Shown: positions 1 to 8,011 of the stretch, piece by piece
Position numbering within the stretch: position 1 is the stretch's first letter
Layout of the letters: each line of letters begins with the position of its first letter
Notes under the pieces: generated by a model
Told to the model about the DNA's origin: nothing
What the model saw: only the letters and a program-made list of their open reading frames with translations
Databases searched by the model: none
Assembly (NCBI GenBank): GCA_910584875.1
Contig: CAJUDA010000003.1
Span: forward strand, 1-64,000
Direction of reading: 5' to 3'
Source: an uncultured Eubacterium sp.
Lineage (GTDB): Bacteria > Bacillota > Clostridia > Lachnospirales > Lachnospiraceae
Length of the DNA: 64,000 bases
Translations under genes and position numbers: made by a program

Positions 1-174
1 CGGAGGCAAACTTCCAAGCGAAGCTTTGCTTCGCTATATCCCCTTGGAGTCATACGCTCTGTGGGATACTGATTAGGGGATTTGAACCCCCGAAGTTTGC
101 CGGAGGCAAACTTCCAAGCGAAGCTTTGCTTCGCTATATCCCCTTGGAGTCATACACTCTGTGGGATACTGATC
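1..174. repeat. 100-bp tandem direct repeat with tRNA T-arm-like segment
   Basis: Positions 1-74 and 101-174 are the same sequence at a period of exactly 100 bp, differing at about one base (position 55, g versus a at 155). The unit holds a GC-rich hairpin around 91-111 (AAGTTTGCC / GGCAAACTT), a second hairpin AGCGAAGC / GCTTCGCT near 18-36, and GGGGATTTGAACCCCCG at 77-93, which reads on the minus strand like a tRNA T-arm with its GTTCAAATCC loop. No full tRNA cloverleaf can be folded. The repeat may continue left of the window. It ends just before a tRNA cluster, so it may be debris of an old tRNA duplication or integration; that part is inference. Confidence 0.75.
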
Positions 175-184
175 AGAGTGATCG

Positions 185-258
185 GGACCTTTAGCTCAGT
201 TGGTTAGAGCATCCGGCTCATAACCGGACGGTCCGGGGTTCGAGTCCCCGAGGGTCCA
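185..258 (+). tRNA. tRNA-Met (CAT)
   Basis: A full cloverleaf is visible: acceptor GGACCTT pairs with AGGGTCC, the D-loop AGCTCAGTTGGTTAGAGC is canonical, the anticodon loop in CCGGCTCATAACCGG reads CAT, and the T-arm is GGGGTTCGAGTCCCC. The paired first position (G1-C72) argues for elongator Met rather than initiator. A lysidine-modified Ile2 tRNA also has CAT and cannot be fully excluded. First of three closely spaced tRNA genes. Confidence 0.93.
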
Positions 259-262
259 TTTT

Positions 263-336
263 GGCCTAGTGGCTCAGTTGGTTAGAGCGCCGCCCTGTCA
301 CGGCGGAGGTCGTGGGTTCGAGTCCCATCTGGGTCG
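263..336 (+). tRNA. tRNA-Asp (GTC)
   Basis: Acceptor GGCCTAG pairs with CTGGGTC (one G-T), anticodon stem-loop CCGCCCTGTCACGGCGG reads GTC, T-arm GTGGGTTCGAGTCCCAT. It follows the tRNA-Met by four bases, so both are probably processed from one transcript. Confidence 0.93.
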
Positions 337-377
337 TTTCGCGCATGAAACGAGATGTGCGATACAATGAATAAAGT

Positions 378-463
378 GCTGGTGTGGCGGAATTGGCAGA
401 CGCCCAGGACTTAAAATCCTGTGGGTGGTAACACCCGTGCCGGTTCGATCCCGGCCACCAGCA
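378..463 (+). tRNA. tRNA-Leu (TAA)
   Basis: Class II tRNA of 86 nt. Acceptor GCTGGTG pairs with CACCAGC, anticodon loop in GGACTTAAAATCC reads TAA, a long variable arm (GTGGGTGGTAACACCC) is present, and the T-arm is CCGGTTCGATCCCGG. CCA is not encoded. Last tRNA of the cluster, followed directly by a terminator. Confidence 0.94.
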
Positions 464-465
464 TG

Positions 466-501
466 GATAAAAGTGTCGTGTGAATACGGCACTTTTTTAT
501 C
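466..501 (+). terminator. Terminator of the tRNA cluster
   Basis: GATAAAAGTG and its imperfect complement CACTTTTTTATC flank a short loop, with a T-run in the right arm. It sits three bases after tRNA-Leu, as expected for the end of the tRNA operon. Confidence 0.75.
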
Positions 502-575
502 GAGATGAAAAGTTTATCTACTTGGCAAGACAAGGACGAAAAACACAGTAGTTCGCCAAAATACGCCGTCCACGG

Positions 576-601
576 CGGGTTCAAATTGGCGCCGTTGAGC
601 T
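576..601 (-). repeat. Dispersed stop-associated repeat, copy A
   Basis: On the minus strand this reads AGCTCAACGGCGCCAATTTG followed by AACCCG, matching the copies at 5444, 39651 and 51649. Here it lies between the tRNA terminator and the ribosome site of the first ABC gene and does not abut a recognisable stop codon. Confidence 0.7.
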
Positions 602-618
602 GCCAGGAGGAAGCAGAT

Positions 619-1407
619 ATGATCAAGATGGAGCATGTATGCAAATCATATCGGATCGCAAAGAGAAATGCCGGATTTGCTGCAGCCTGCAAAGCGTTGT
701 TTCACAAAGAGTATGATGTGATCCGGGCGCTGGATGATGTAAGTTTTACCATAGCAGATGGTGAGATGGTGGGATATATCGGTCCCAATGGAGCGGGTAA
801 AAGCTCCACGATTAAAATTCTAAGCGGGATACTGACACCGGACAGCGGTACCGTTCTTGTGGATGGAAGAGTACCATGCCGGGACAGGATCAGTCATGTA
901 CGCCGGATTGGTGTTGTGTTTGGTCAGCGTTCCCAGCTGTGGTGGGATGTTCCTGTCGCAGATTCTTTTATGCTGTTAAAAGACATTTATTCTATTTCTG
1001 ATTTCCAATACAGGCAGAATCTTGACGAACTGACAGAACTGCTGGATCTGGAGGAATTACTGCGTTCACCGGCAAGGCAGTTGTCTCTGGGGCAGAGAAT
1101 GCGGTGCGAAATTGCGGCATCCCTGCTGCACAGCCCGCAGATCTTGTTTCTGGACGAGCCAACCATTGGTCTGGATGCCGTATCAAAACTGGCTGTGAGG
1201 GATTTTATCCGCAAGAGAAATGCTTCCCATGGCACCACGGTGATCCTCACAACTCATGATATGCAGGATATTGAGGCTCTCGCCGGAAGGATCATTCTGA
1301 TCGGCAGAGGGAAGATCCTGATGGACGGCTCGCTGGAGACGATCAAAAAGGGGAGCGAAGACATAGATCAAACGGTGGCAGAGCTGTATCGCTCTTATGA
1401 TATATAG
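619..1407 (+). CDS. ABC transporter ATP-binding protein (COG4586-like), exporter set 1
   Basis: ATPase of a three-gene ABC exporter; it should drive transport by the two following permeases at the inner face of the membrane. Walker A GPNGAGKSS lies near residues 54-62, the signature LSLGQRMR near 154, Walker B ILFLDEPTIGLD after it, then the H-loop TTHD. The conserved stretch before Walker A (SYRIAKRNAGF) is typical of the COG4586 group that travels with COG4587 and COG3694 permeases. An open frame begins upstream at 505, but AGGAGG precedes the ATG at 619 and family length (262 aa) fits. Substrate unknown. A paralogous ATPase lies at 10680. Confidence 0.93.
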   Translation: MIKMEHVCKSYRIAKRNAGFAAACKALFHKEYDVIRALDDVSFTIADGEMVGYIGPNGAGKSSTIKILSGILTPDSGTVLVDGRVPCRDRISHVRRIGVVFGQRSQLWWDVPVADSFMLLKDIYSISDFQYRQNLDELTELLDLEELLRSPARQLSLGQRMRCEIAASLLHSPQILFLDEPTIGLDAVSKLAVRDFIRKRNASHGTTVILTTHDMQDIEALAGRIILIGRGKILMDGSLETIKKGSEDIDQTVAELYRSYDI

Positions 1408-1421
1408 GGCGGAGGTGCACG

Positions 1422-2225
1422 ATGAAAAAATACATAGCTTTTTTCCGGCTTCGATTCGTAATGGGACTTCAGTACCGTGCAGCAGCCCTGGCGGGAGTTT
1501 TCACGCAATTCTTCTGGGGATTTATGGAAATCATGACATTCCGGGCATTTTATCAGGCGGATGCGGCAGCATTTCCTATGAGCTTCCCGGCTGTTGCTTC
1601 CTATATCTGGCTGCAGCAGGCATTTCTTGCTTTTTTTGTGGCATGGATGATGGAAAATGACATTATAGAATCTATCGTGAACGGTAATGTCGTTTATGAG
1701 TTATGCCGGCCGGTCAGCATTTATAATATGTGGTTTTCAAGAAGTATCGCGACACGGTTATCAAGAGCGGTGCTCCGGTGTTTTCCCATTCTTATTGTAG
1801 CGGCGTTTCTTCCCCGGCCTTATGGGATTCAGGCGCCGGCAGATGTTTTTCATTCTTTGCTATTTCTTGTTACATTGCTCCTGGGACTGGCGGTGACAGT
1901 TTCTTTTTGCATGCTGGTATATGTGATATCGTTCTTTACGATATCTGCCGAGGGGGTGCGGATCGTGTTTGTGTCATCGGTGGAGTTTTTTTCCGGAGCG
2001 ATCATACCATTGCCGTTTTTCCCGGAAAAAATTCAGATGGTGATGGAGCTGCTGCCCTTTGCTTCGATGCAGAATGCCGCTTTGAGGATCTACAGCGGTA
2101 GTATGACTGCGCCGCAGATGAAAAAGGCGGTGATATTGCAGCTGTTCTGGCTGATCGTACTGATCTGGACAGGCAGACGGCTTTGTGCCAGGGCAGAAAA
2201 AAGAATCATTGTCCAGGGAGGTTAG
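1422..2225 (+). CDS. ABC-2 type permease (COG4587-like), exporter set 1
   Basis: A 267-residue polytopic membrane protein with about six hydrophobic segments and few charges, as in PF06182 permeases. It begins 14 bp after the ATPase, behind a GGAGGTG site. Its end (IIVQGG, then TAG) closely matches the paralogous permease at 11676 (LVVQGG). The G of the TAG stop is also the first base of the hairpin element that follows. It should form the exporter channel together with the permease at 2381. Substrate not predictable. Confidence 0.88.
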   Translation: MKKYIAFFRLRFVMGLQYRAAALAGVFTQFFWGFMEIMTFRAFYQADAAAFPMSFPAVASYIWLQQAFLAFFVAWMMENDIIESIVNGNVVYELCRPVSIYNMWFSRSIATRLSRAVLRCFPILIVAAFLPRPYGIQAPADVFHSLLFLVTLLLGLAVTVSFCMLVYVISFFTISAEGVRIVFVSSVEFFSGAIIPLPFFPEKIQMVMELLPFASMQNAALRIYSGSMTAPQMKKAVILQLFWLIVLIWTGRRLCARAEKRIIVQGG

Positions 2226-2370
2226 TGTGGGAAATCACGCTGATGCGCTGATTTCCCACACAACGATTTGTGAATAGAACCTCTGGTTCTTTTCACAAAT
2301 CATATTGATGCATAGAGCAAAAACAGCAAGCTGCTTTTTGCTCATGCGTCCTTCGCTGGCGCTTCAGTAA
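2225..2370 (+). other. Multi-hairpin element 1, flanked by 13-bp direct repeats
   Basis: This spacer interrupts an otherwise tight operon. It holds a 13-bp perfect hairpin (2225-2237 with 2249-2261), a second hairpin (2265-2274 with 2292-2301, with inner GAACC/GGTTC), and a third (2315-2327 with 2330-2343). The first hairpin's loop CTGATGCGC (2240-2248) is complementary, with one mismatch, to GCGCTTCAG at 2359-2367, so a pseudoknot is possible. The direct repeat GGAGGTTAGTGTG occurs at 2217-2229 and 2371-2383. No coding capacity. A related element lies at 8756. Confidence 0.7.
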
Positions 2371-2380
2371 GGAGGTTAGT

Positions 2381-3169
2381 GTGAAAAAGACATTTCAGCT
2401 ATATATCCATTATGTTACTCTTACGATCCGTTCCATGATGCAGTACAAAACATCATTTTTTCTTTCCGTTCTGGGGCAGTTTCTTGTCCTGTTTACGGTA
2501 TTTCTGGGGATACTTGTCATGTTTCAGAGATTTAATGCTGTGGATGGTTTTACTTATAGTGAGGTTTTGTTGTGTTATGCGATTTTCCTGATGGCGTTTT
2601 CACTGGCTGAACTCTTTGCCAGAGGCTTCGATTCCTTTTCAGCGATCGTCAGGACAGGAGAATTTGACCGGATCCTTGTACGGCCCCAGAGCGAAATCCT
2701 CCAGGTGCTGGGAAGCCGGTTTGAACTGACACGGATCGGCAGGATCCTGCAGGCCGCCGTAATGTTTGTGTATGGAGTGACGGCTTCCGGGATCGAGTGG
2801 AATCTGGTCAAAGGTTTTACGGTGTTGTTTATGCTGATCGGAGGTATGGCGGTATTCACGGCGCTGTTCATGATCTATGCGGCTTTATGCTTTTTCACCC
2901 TGGAGGGACTTGAGTTTATGAATATTTTTACGGACGGAGCGAGAGAATTTGGGAAATATCCGATGGGAATTTATGGGGAAAAGATTGTATTGTTTACCAC
3001 ATTTTTTATCCCTTATGCACTGACCCAGTATTATCCCCTGCTGTATATTCTGGGCAGGGCAGATTCTGTGTTATATGTAGTGCTGCCTCTTTTGGCATGT
3101 CTTTTCCTGATACCGGCGTGGCTGCTCTGGCGGTATGGGGTGCGGCATTATCAATCCAGTGGTTCGTAA
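2381..3169 (+). CDS. ABC-2 type permease (COG3694-like), exporter set 1
   Basis: A 262-residue integral membrane protein with about six hydrophobic helices and the motif GEFDRILVRP in the first cytoplasmic loop, matching GGFDRFLLRP in the paralogue at 12477. The end RYGVRHYQSSGS likewise matches RYSLRHYKSSGN. GTG start, with GGAGG lying inside the right-hand copy of the 13-bp direct repeat. Partner permease of the gene at 1422; the two are separated by the hairpin element, which may alter translation coupling or relative expression (inference). Confidence 0.88.
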   Translation: MKKTFQLYIHYVTLTIRSMMQYKTSFFLSVLGQFLVLFTVFLGILVMFQRFNAVDGFTYSEVLLCYAIFLMAFSLAELFARGFDSFSAIVRTGEFDRILVRPQSEILQVLGSRFELTRIGRILQAAVMFVYGVTASGIEWNLVKGFTVLFMLIGGMAVFTALFMIYAALCFFTLEGLEFMNIFTDGAREFGKYPMGIYGEKIVLFTTFFIPYALTQYYPLLYILGRADSVLYVVLPLLACLFLIPAWLLWRYGVRHYQSSGS

Positions 3170-3250
3170 TGTATTTGTTTCGGGACAAGGTCTGAAACGG
3201 CGGATGCCGGAATATAATACAGGGAGAGAGTGAACGGGAGAATACCATTT

Positions 3251-4384
3251 ATGCAGATTTATGTTGTTCAACCCGGTGACAGTATTGACCGGATCGCCGG
3301 TTTGTATGGTACAACAATAGCGGAATTATCTTATGCGAATCAGATCCCTTATCCATACCGGCTTGCTGTGGGGCAGGCGCTTTTAATCCCTGTTGGACAG
3401 GGGGATGTGGACCGGCGTGTCGTCACGGCAAATGGATACGCATACCCGTTTATCAGTCCATGGGTTCTGGAACAGACATTGCCTTATCTGACGAATCTGC
3501 TCGTTTTTTCCTATGGCTTTACGACCGAAGGGCAGCTGATCCCTCCCAATGTGGCAGACCAGTGGATGATAGAAGAGGCGCAGGGATTTGCGGTATCTTC
3601 CATTCTTGTGCTGACGCCCCTGGGAGCGGACGGACGTTTTAACAATAATCTGATCCATGAGGTTGTGACAAGTGAGACGGCGAGGGAAGCGCTGATATCA
3701 AATCTGCTGCTGACAGTGGAGGAAAAAGGTTTTGGCGGAGTGGATGTGGATTTTGAATATATACTGGCAGAGGACAGAGACCTTTTTACTTCTTTTGTGG
3801 CAGAGCTGCGCCAGAGAATGAATGAGTCAGGATATATGGTAAGTGTGGCGCTGGCGCCCAAGACGTCGGCAGATCAGCCGGGACTTCTCTATGAGGGAAA
3901 GGATTATGGTGGACTGGGAGCTGCGGCAGACGAGGTGCTTTTGATGGCGTATGAATGGGGGTATACTTATGGGCCCGCCATGGCTGTGGCGCCGCTGAAC
4001 AAAGTCCGTCAGGTGATTGAGTATGCTCTGACAGAGATACCGCCAGAAAAGATCAATCTCGGAATTCCCAATTACGGATATGATTGGATTCTTCCCTATG
4101 TCAGAGGGGAAAGTCGCGCCGTCACGATCGGTCATGTGGAGGCGGTACAGATCGCCATTGAAAATGATGTTCCGATCCAGTTTGATGATACCGCCCAGTC
4201 TCCCTATTTTACATATATCAGAGACGGGAAGGAACATGAGGTGTGGTTTGAAGATGTGCGAAGCCTTCAGGCAAAGTTTAATCTGCTGAAGGAATATGAT
4301 CTGAAAGGGATCGGTGTCTGGCAGATCATGCGTCTGTTCCGTGCCATGTGGCTGCTCTATGCGGATATGTTTTATGTACAGTGA
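3251..4384 (+). CDS. LysM domain plus GH18 glycosidase (SleL/YaaH-like)
   Basis: Residues 1-50 form a LysM peptidoglycan-binding repeat (YVVQPGDSIDRIAGLYGTT). The rest is a GH18 barrel with the catalytic DxDxE motif in GGVDVDFEY (D165, D167, E169). The closest known roles are spore-cortex N-acetylglucosaminidases such as SleL/YaaH, which act on germinating spores; that role is inferred. No signal peptide, as is usual for this family. I chose the ATG at 3251 because LysM domains normally start there and GGGAG lies upstream; an in-frame GTG at 3230 is possible. About 377 aa, a normal length for the family. Confidence 0.88.
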   Translation: MQIYVVQPGDSIDRIAGLYGTTIAELSYANQIPYPYRLAVGQALLIPVGQGDVDRRVVTANGYAYPFISPWVLEQTLPYLTNLLVFSYGFTTEGQLIPPNVADQWMIEEAQGFAVSSILVLTPLGADGRFNNNLIHEVVTSETAREALISNLLLTVEEKGFGGVDVDFEYILAEDRDLFTSFVAELRQRMNESGYMVSVALAPKTSADQPGLLYEGKDYGGLGAAADEVLLMAYEWGYTYGPAMAVAPLNKVRQVIEYALTEIPPEKINLGIPNYGYDWILPYVRGESRAVTIGHVEAVQIAIENDVPIQFDDTAQSPYFTYIRDGKEHEVWFEDVRSLQAKFNLLKEYDLKGIGVWQIMRLFRAMWLLYADMFYVQ

Positions 4385-4720
4385 GGGGAGCAGTTGGCTG
4401 TGAATTACAAAGATAAAATTATAAGAGATTTGATCCGGGAAAGCCTTGTCTGCCTATTTGGATAATAGGAACAACAAGCGAAAATAAAAATCAGCCTATC
4501 CTTGACTTTTTCCGAGCTGGGATAGACTGATTTTGTCAAATCCAGGGAGGTCAACCCACCTTGTGGGCGGCTACTCCTTCTATATACATATTAGCGCTTT
4601 ATGCTTTAAATGTCAAATGTTTTAGTATTTGGGTTAATTACCTATATCATGGGTGGGGATATATATATCCCCCCGCTATGGTCGTTATGAATTATGAAAA
4701 AAATATAATAAAAAACTTCC
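4385..4720. other. Intergenic region with palindromes, possible remnant
   Basis: No convincing gene. It holds a 21-codon GTG frame at 4400-4465 behind GGGGAG, too short to interpret; a terminator-like hairpin (4487-4534); CCCACCTTGTGGG near 4556; and the 18-bp palindrome GGGGATATATATATCCCC at 4655-4672. The stretch is AT-rich compared with its neighbours. It may be debris of a mobile element, but no end sequence or transposase fragment can be identified. Confidence 0.4.
4487..4534. terminator. Bidirectional terminator-like hairpin
   Basis: AAAATCAGCCTATCC pairs with GGATAGACTGATTTT with one mismatch around an 18-base loop. The A-run on the left and T-run on the right make it usable from both strands. 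It lies between the converging LysM-GH18 gene and the DUF4230 gene. Confidence 0.65.
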
Positions 4721-5326
4721 CTACTTATCCACAAACCGGATTTCATATTTATCCAGATCATAATGATTGGCAAAGAAACCAGACAGGATCGTTTCTGCAT
4801 TATCACGGGCATTTTTCAATAATCCATTGGAGACAGCGTTTTCTACTGCTGTCTCTTTTAAGCTGTCCATGGCGTCATTATTTTCAGCCAGGGTAATGTG
4901 CCGGAAGATACTTTCCTTTTCATGGTAAACTTTGAAAGAATCCGCTTTTATTTCCCGGCTTAGTATTTTAGTAGCCGGGAGTCTGATCTCGATTACGGAA
5001 TCTTTTTCAGACCATTCGATTTCACTGAAATCAAAGCCAGCCTTGATGATCACATCGTAGCTGTATACATACTTGCTCTGGGTGAATGGTATCTCTATGC
5101 CATAAAACTCTCTGGACGCCTCCGTCACGTTTACTTCTGTACAGTAAGCGGTCTGTGTGGCAAGTTCCCCGATATCTTCAAACCCGATTTTCGTCGTCTT
5201 TGAATGGTTGGAAATCAGTTTCCGCATTCCGACCACACCAGTAGACAGTAAGATCCCGATGACCAGGATCGCAATCACTTTTCTGGTGAGATACTTTGTT
5301 AAAAAATCAGACTTTTCCCTGCTCAT
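4721..5326 (-). CDS. DUF4230 family membrane-anchored protein
   Basis: 201 residues. A short basic N-terminus is followed by one hydrophobic helix (VIAILVIGILLSTGVVGM, about residues 16-33), then a soluble extracellular domain matching the DUF4230 pattern: a repeated beta region with VYSYDVIIKAGFDFSEIEW and the LPATKILS strand. The family has no established function. It stands alone between the LysM-GH18 gene and leuA, transcribed opposite to the former. Start: ATG at 5326, preceded on the minus strand by AATGAGGAAAGGG, a reasonable ribosome site. Confidence 0.8.
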   Translation of the reverse strand: MSREKSDFLTKYLTRKVIAILVIGILLSTGVVGMRKLISNHSKTTKIGFEDIGELATQTAYCTEVNVTEASREFYGIEIPFTQSKYVYSYDVIIKAGFDFSEIEWSEKDSVIEIRLPATKILSREIKADSFKVYHEKESIFRHITLAENNDAMDSLKETAVENAVSNGLLKNARDNAETILSGFFANHYDLDKYEIRFVDK

Positions 5327-5443
5327 ATATGTAATGCCCTTTCCTCATTTTTAAAAACAGCCGGTGTCAGTGTGGAACACACGGCTGTTACTTAAAATTT
5401 TATTAGGAAAAATCAAATATATGCATATATCAGCATAGATACC

Positions 5444-5501
5444 AATATAGCTCAACGGCGCCAATTTGAACGGGTTTGAATTGGCGCCGTTGAGCTATAT
5501 T
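5444..5501. repeat. Dispersed stop-associated repeat, copy B (perfect palindrome)
   Basis: A 23-bp left arm (5444-5466) and its perfect complement (5479-5501) flank a 12-base loop. Each arm carries the repeat core AGCTCAACGGCGCCAATT. The right arm overlaps the leuA stop codon (TAA, 5500-5502 on the minus strand). It would form a very stable RNA hairpin at the leuA 3' end, but no T-run follows, so it may protect or process the transcript rather than terminate it. Confidence 0.85.
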
Positions 5502-7491
5502 ATTTCCCTTTATTTCGGAATTCTACAGGTGTCATATCGTATAGCTTCCTGAAGGTGCGGTTAAAATGCTCTACATTCTGGTATCCAATGGTGAAGGCAA
5601 TGTTCTCTACTGTCATATTTCCATTTTTCAATAACGTTTTTGCCCGCTTCATACGGATGGCTGTTACCTGTTCTACAAATGTCTTGCCCGACTTTTCATG
5701 AATATATTTGCTGATGTAGGGTTCGCTCAGATGAAAATGCTCTGCCAAATCGTCCAGGGTGACGGTCTGGTAGTTTGCCTGGATAAAGTTCATCATCTCC
5801 ATCAGGCGTTTATCTTTTACGGGTTCCTTTTTCTGTATGTCTGGCAATTTATTGACACAGACACAGAGGGCGTGATACGATGCCTTTATGATATCTTCAT
5901 CAATGCCGACGCCCCAGTAGGATTTTCCCTGGCAGGTAATGCCCACATAAGCAATGGCCTTGGAGGAAGAGCCCTGGGTGAGAGCATGCTCTTCATAAGA
6001 AGACAACTGGTAGCTGACACCGAAAAACTGCTTGATCGTGTTGCTGACAGCATCCAGACGGCCATTTCCATTGGCATCCACGATGTTCTTTTTGTCCCCG
6101 CATGTGATCTCGGTCTCCGCCATGATACCGTCTACCTGCTTGAAGTGGCAGTCTGTGATCTGGAAATAAGGAGTCGGGGTGATATAATGGTCTTCAAAGA
6201 TCTCATATACCCATTGTGGCGAGAGCTCCTTGTGTTCCTCGTCAGATACCTGTTTCATCATATAGCCCACTTCTTCCCGCATGGCGTCAGGAAGAGAGAT
6301 GCCAAAGTTTTGTTTCAGAATATAGTTGACACCGCCTTTGCCGGACTGGCTGTTGATGCGGATCACATCGGAGTCATAGGTTCTGCCTACATCCTGGGGG
6401 TCCACCGGAAGATAGGGAACGCTCCAGACCCTGAGATTCTTATCCTCGCGCCATTGCATGCCTTTGGCGATGGCATCCTGGTGGGAGCCGGAAAAGGCGG
6501 TAAATACAAGGTCTCCGGCATATGGCTGCCGGTCATCCACATGCATACGGGTGAATGTCTCATATTTTCTACGGATCTCCGGCATATTGGAAAAGTCCAG
6601 CAGCGGGTCTACGCCGTGAGTATACATATTCATGGCGAGAGTCACGATATCTACATTACCAGTGCGCTCGCCATTGCCAAAGAGGGTACCCTCGATGCGG
6701 TCCGCTCCGGCAAGGATACCAAGTTCTGCGTCGCTGACGCCGCAGCCGCGGTCATTGTGCGGATGCAGGGAAAGTACGACGGCATCCCGGTATTTCAGGT
6801 GTTTGTGGACGTATTCGATCTGTGTGGCAAACACATGGGGCATAGAGTGCTCCACTGTCGCCGGGATATTGATGATCGCTTTATTGTCTGCTGTGGGTTT
6901 CCATATATCAAGAACGGCATTGCAGACTTCAACGGCGTACTCAACTTCGGTACCGGTAAAGCTCTCCGGGCTGTATTCAAAGGAGAAGCTGCCATCTGTT
7001 TCATCCGCAAGCTCTTTTAAGAGAACAGCGCCGTCGATGGCGATCTGTTTGATCTCTTCCTTACTTTTTTTAAATACCTGTTCCCGTTGTGCTACAGAAG
7101 TAGAATTATACAGATGAACGACAGCATGGGGAGCTCCCTTTACTGCTTCAAAGGTTTTTTTGATGATATGCTCCCTTGCCTGGGTCAGTACCTGGACGGT
7201 CACATCATCCGGGATCATATTTTTCTCGATCAGTGCGCGCATAAATTCATATTCTGTCTCTGATGCAGCAGGGAAGCCCACTTCGATCTCTTTAAAACCG
7301 ATCTCTACCAGCATCTGAAAAAACTGCAGCTTTTCCTCCAGGCTCATCGGTTCGATCAGCGCCTGGTTGCCGTCCCGCAGGTCAACGGAACACCAGACAG
7401 GCGGTTTGTCGATGGCGTCCTTTTTCGCCCAGTCATAGGTGCATTCCGGCGGCATAAAATAAGCCTTTTCATACTTGTCAACATGTTTCAT
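5500..7491 (-). CDS. leuA: 2-isopropylmalate synthase with C-terminal AraC-type HTH domain
   Basis: First step of leucine synthesis: acetyl-CoA plus 2-ketoisovalerate to 2-isopropylmalate. The catalytic barrel shows DLRDGNQAL near residue 38 and the metal-binding SLHPHNDRG, followed by the LeuA regulatory domain; overall it resembles the yeast-type LeuA2 group, normally about 560 aa. This protein is about 663 aa because the last ~105 residues form a complete AraC/XylS helix-turn-helix pair (first helix [20 protein letters not shown], second ending in [16 protein letters not shown]). ATG at 7491 follows GGAGGG; an in-frame TTG lies five codons upstream. A T-box leader precedes it. The domain join is continuous in one frame, so it is not a frameshift artefact of two genes. 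Confidence 0.93.
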   Translation of the reverse strand: MKHVDKYEKAYFMPPECTYDWAKKDAIDKPPVWCSVDLRDGNQALIEPMSLEEKLQFFQMLVEIGFKEIEVGFPAASETEYEFMRALIEKNMIPDDVTVQVLTQAREHIIKKTFEAVKGAPHAVVHLYNSTSVAQREQVFKKSKEEIKQIAIDGAVLLKELADETDGSFSFEYSPESFTGTEVEYAVEVCNAVLDIWKPTADNKAIINIPATVEHSMPHVFATQIEYVHKHLKYRDAVVLSLHPHNDRGCGVSDAELGILAGADRIEGTLFGNGERTGNVDIVTLAMNMYTHGVDPLLDFSNMPEIRRKYETFTRMHVDDRQPYAGDLVFTAFSGSHQDAIAKGMQWREDKNLRVWSVPYLPVDPQDVGRTYDSDVIRINSQSGKGGVNYILKQNFGISLPDAMREEVGYMMKQVSDEEHKELSPQWVYEIFEDHYITPTPYFQITDCHFKQVDGIMAETEITCGDKKNIVDANGNGRLDAVSNTIKQFFGVSYQLSSYEEHALTQGSSSKAIAYVGITCQGKSYWGVGIDEDIIKASYHALCVCVNKLPDIQKKEPVKDKRLMEMMNFIQANYQTVTLDDLAEHFHLSEPYISKYIHEKSGKTFVEQVTAIRMKRAKTLLKNGNMTVENIAFTIGYQNVEHFNRTFRKLYDMTPVEFRNKGK

Positions 7492-7528
7492 GTCTTTTCC
7501 CTCCAAATTAGAACAAAATGATTATAAT

Positions 7529-7820
7529 GAAAAAAACTCCGCCTCCACAACCAGGCGGTTGTAGAGACGAAGGAGTATCAGCCTTCGCGGTACCACTCTA
7601 CTTCATATCTTTTTCGATATGCTCTCATCAGCACTAACATGCTTTCCCCTTATAACGGTGGGAGTCCGATGCACCTTACGGGTTATATATGGTTCAGGTA
7701 CACAGCTCAGAGGTCAGTTCGCTGTCATTCTTTTACTGCCTCGCACCAGACGGCAGCTCTCTGCAAAAAGTCAGCCAGTTACTAGTCCTCTTCAAAGCTT
7801 TTGTTCTATACTATCACAAA
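7529..7820 (-). promoter_or_regulatory. T-box leader upstream of leuA, probable leucine specifier
   Basis: On the minus strand the T-box core AGAGTGGTACCGCG (core 7586-7595) is present. It precedes a terminator that pairs CTCC..GTCTCTACAACC with GGTTGTGGAGGCGGAG and ends in seven T (7530-7575). Upstream lies a stem I region with the specifier-loop-like GAACTGACCTCTGAGC; the CTC at 7710-7712 would select tRNA-Leu. The family mechanism is well known: uncharged tRNA-Leu stabilises the antiterminator and lets leuA be transcribed. The specifier assignment is by eye, supported by the downstream gene. Confidence 0.92.
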
Positions 7821-7834
7821 AAAGTGAATTTGGG

Positions 7835-7854
7835 AATGATTAAATTTAATCATT
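7835..7854. promoter_or_regulatory. 20-bp perfect palindrome upstream of the leuA leader
   Basis: AATGATTAAATTTAATCATT is perfectly two-fold symmetric and lies just upstream of the expected leuA promoter. It could be an operator for a dimeric regulator. A role for the AraC domain of LeuA itself is speculation; AraC proteins more often bind direct repeats. Confidence 0.5.
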
Positions 7855-7888
7855 TTTATTGATATATTTTAATAAAGCAAAAAAGCGC

Positions 7889-7917
7889 TTGACTTTTCTG
7901 ACTGGATTGAGTATCAT
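7889..7917 (+). promoter_or_regulatory. Promoter of tRNA-Arg
   Basis: TTGACT, 17-bp spacer, TATCAT, ending 12 bp before the tRNA. A sigma-A type promoter. Confidence 0.65.
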
Positions 7918-7929
7918 AATATTTGCGTT

Positions 7930-8003
7930 GTGCGTGTAGCTCAGCTGGATAGAGCACTTGGCTACGGACCAAGGTGTCGGGGGTTCGAATCCTCTCACGC
8001 ACG
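7930..8003 (+). tRNA. tRNA-Arg (ACG)
   Basis: Acceptor GTGCGTG pairs with CACGCAC, D-arm AGCTCAGCTGGATAGAGC, anticodon loop CTACGGA reads ACG, T-arm GGGGGTTCGAATCCTC. CCA is not encoded. Probably reads CGT/CGC/CGA through inosine at the wobble position. Confidence 0.94.
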
Positions 8004-8011
8004 GATTATAA

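Noticed and set aside
505..618. Upstream extension of the first ABC ATPase
   Set aside because: The extra 38 codons run through a dispersed repeat copy and lack family similarity; AGGAGG precedes 619.
5356..5389. AACAGCCG/CGGCTGTT hairpin upstream of the DUF4230 gene as leuA terminator
   Set aside because: It could terminate leuA read-through on the minus strand, but no T-run follows in that direction and the repeat palindrome at the leuA end is closer; left unassigned.
5698..7020. 440-aa open frame on the plus strand inside leuA
   Set aside because: Antisense to leuA; no ribosome site, no recognisable domain, and codon phase mirrors the real gene.
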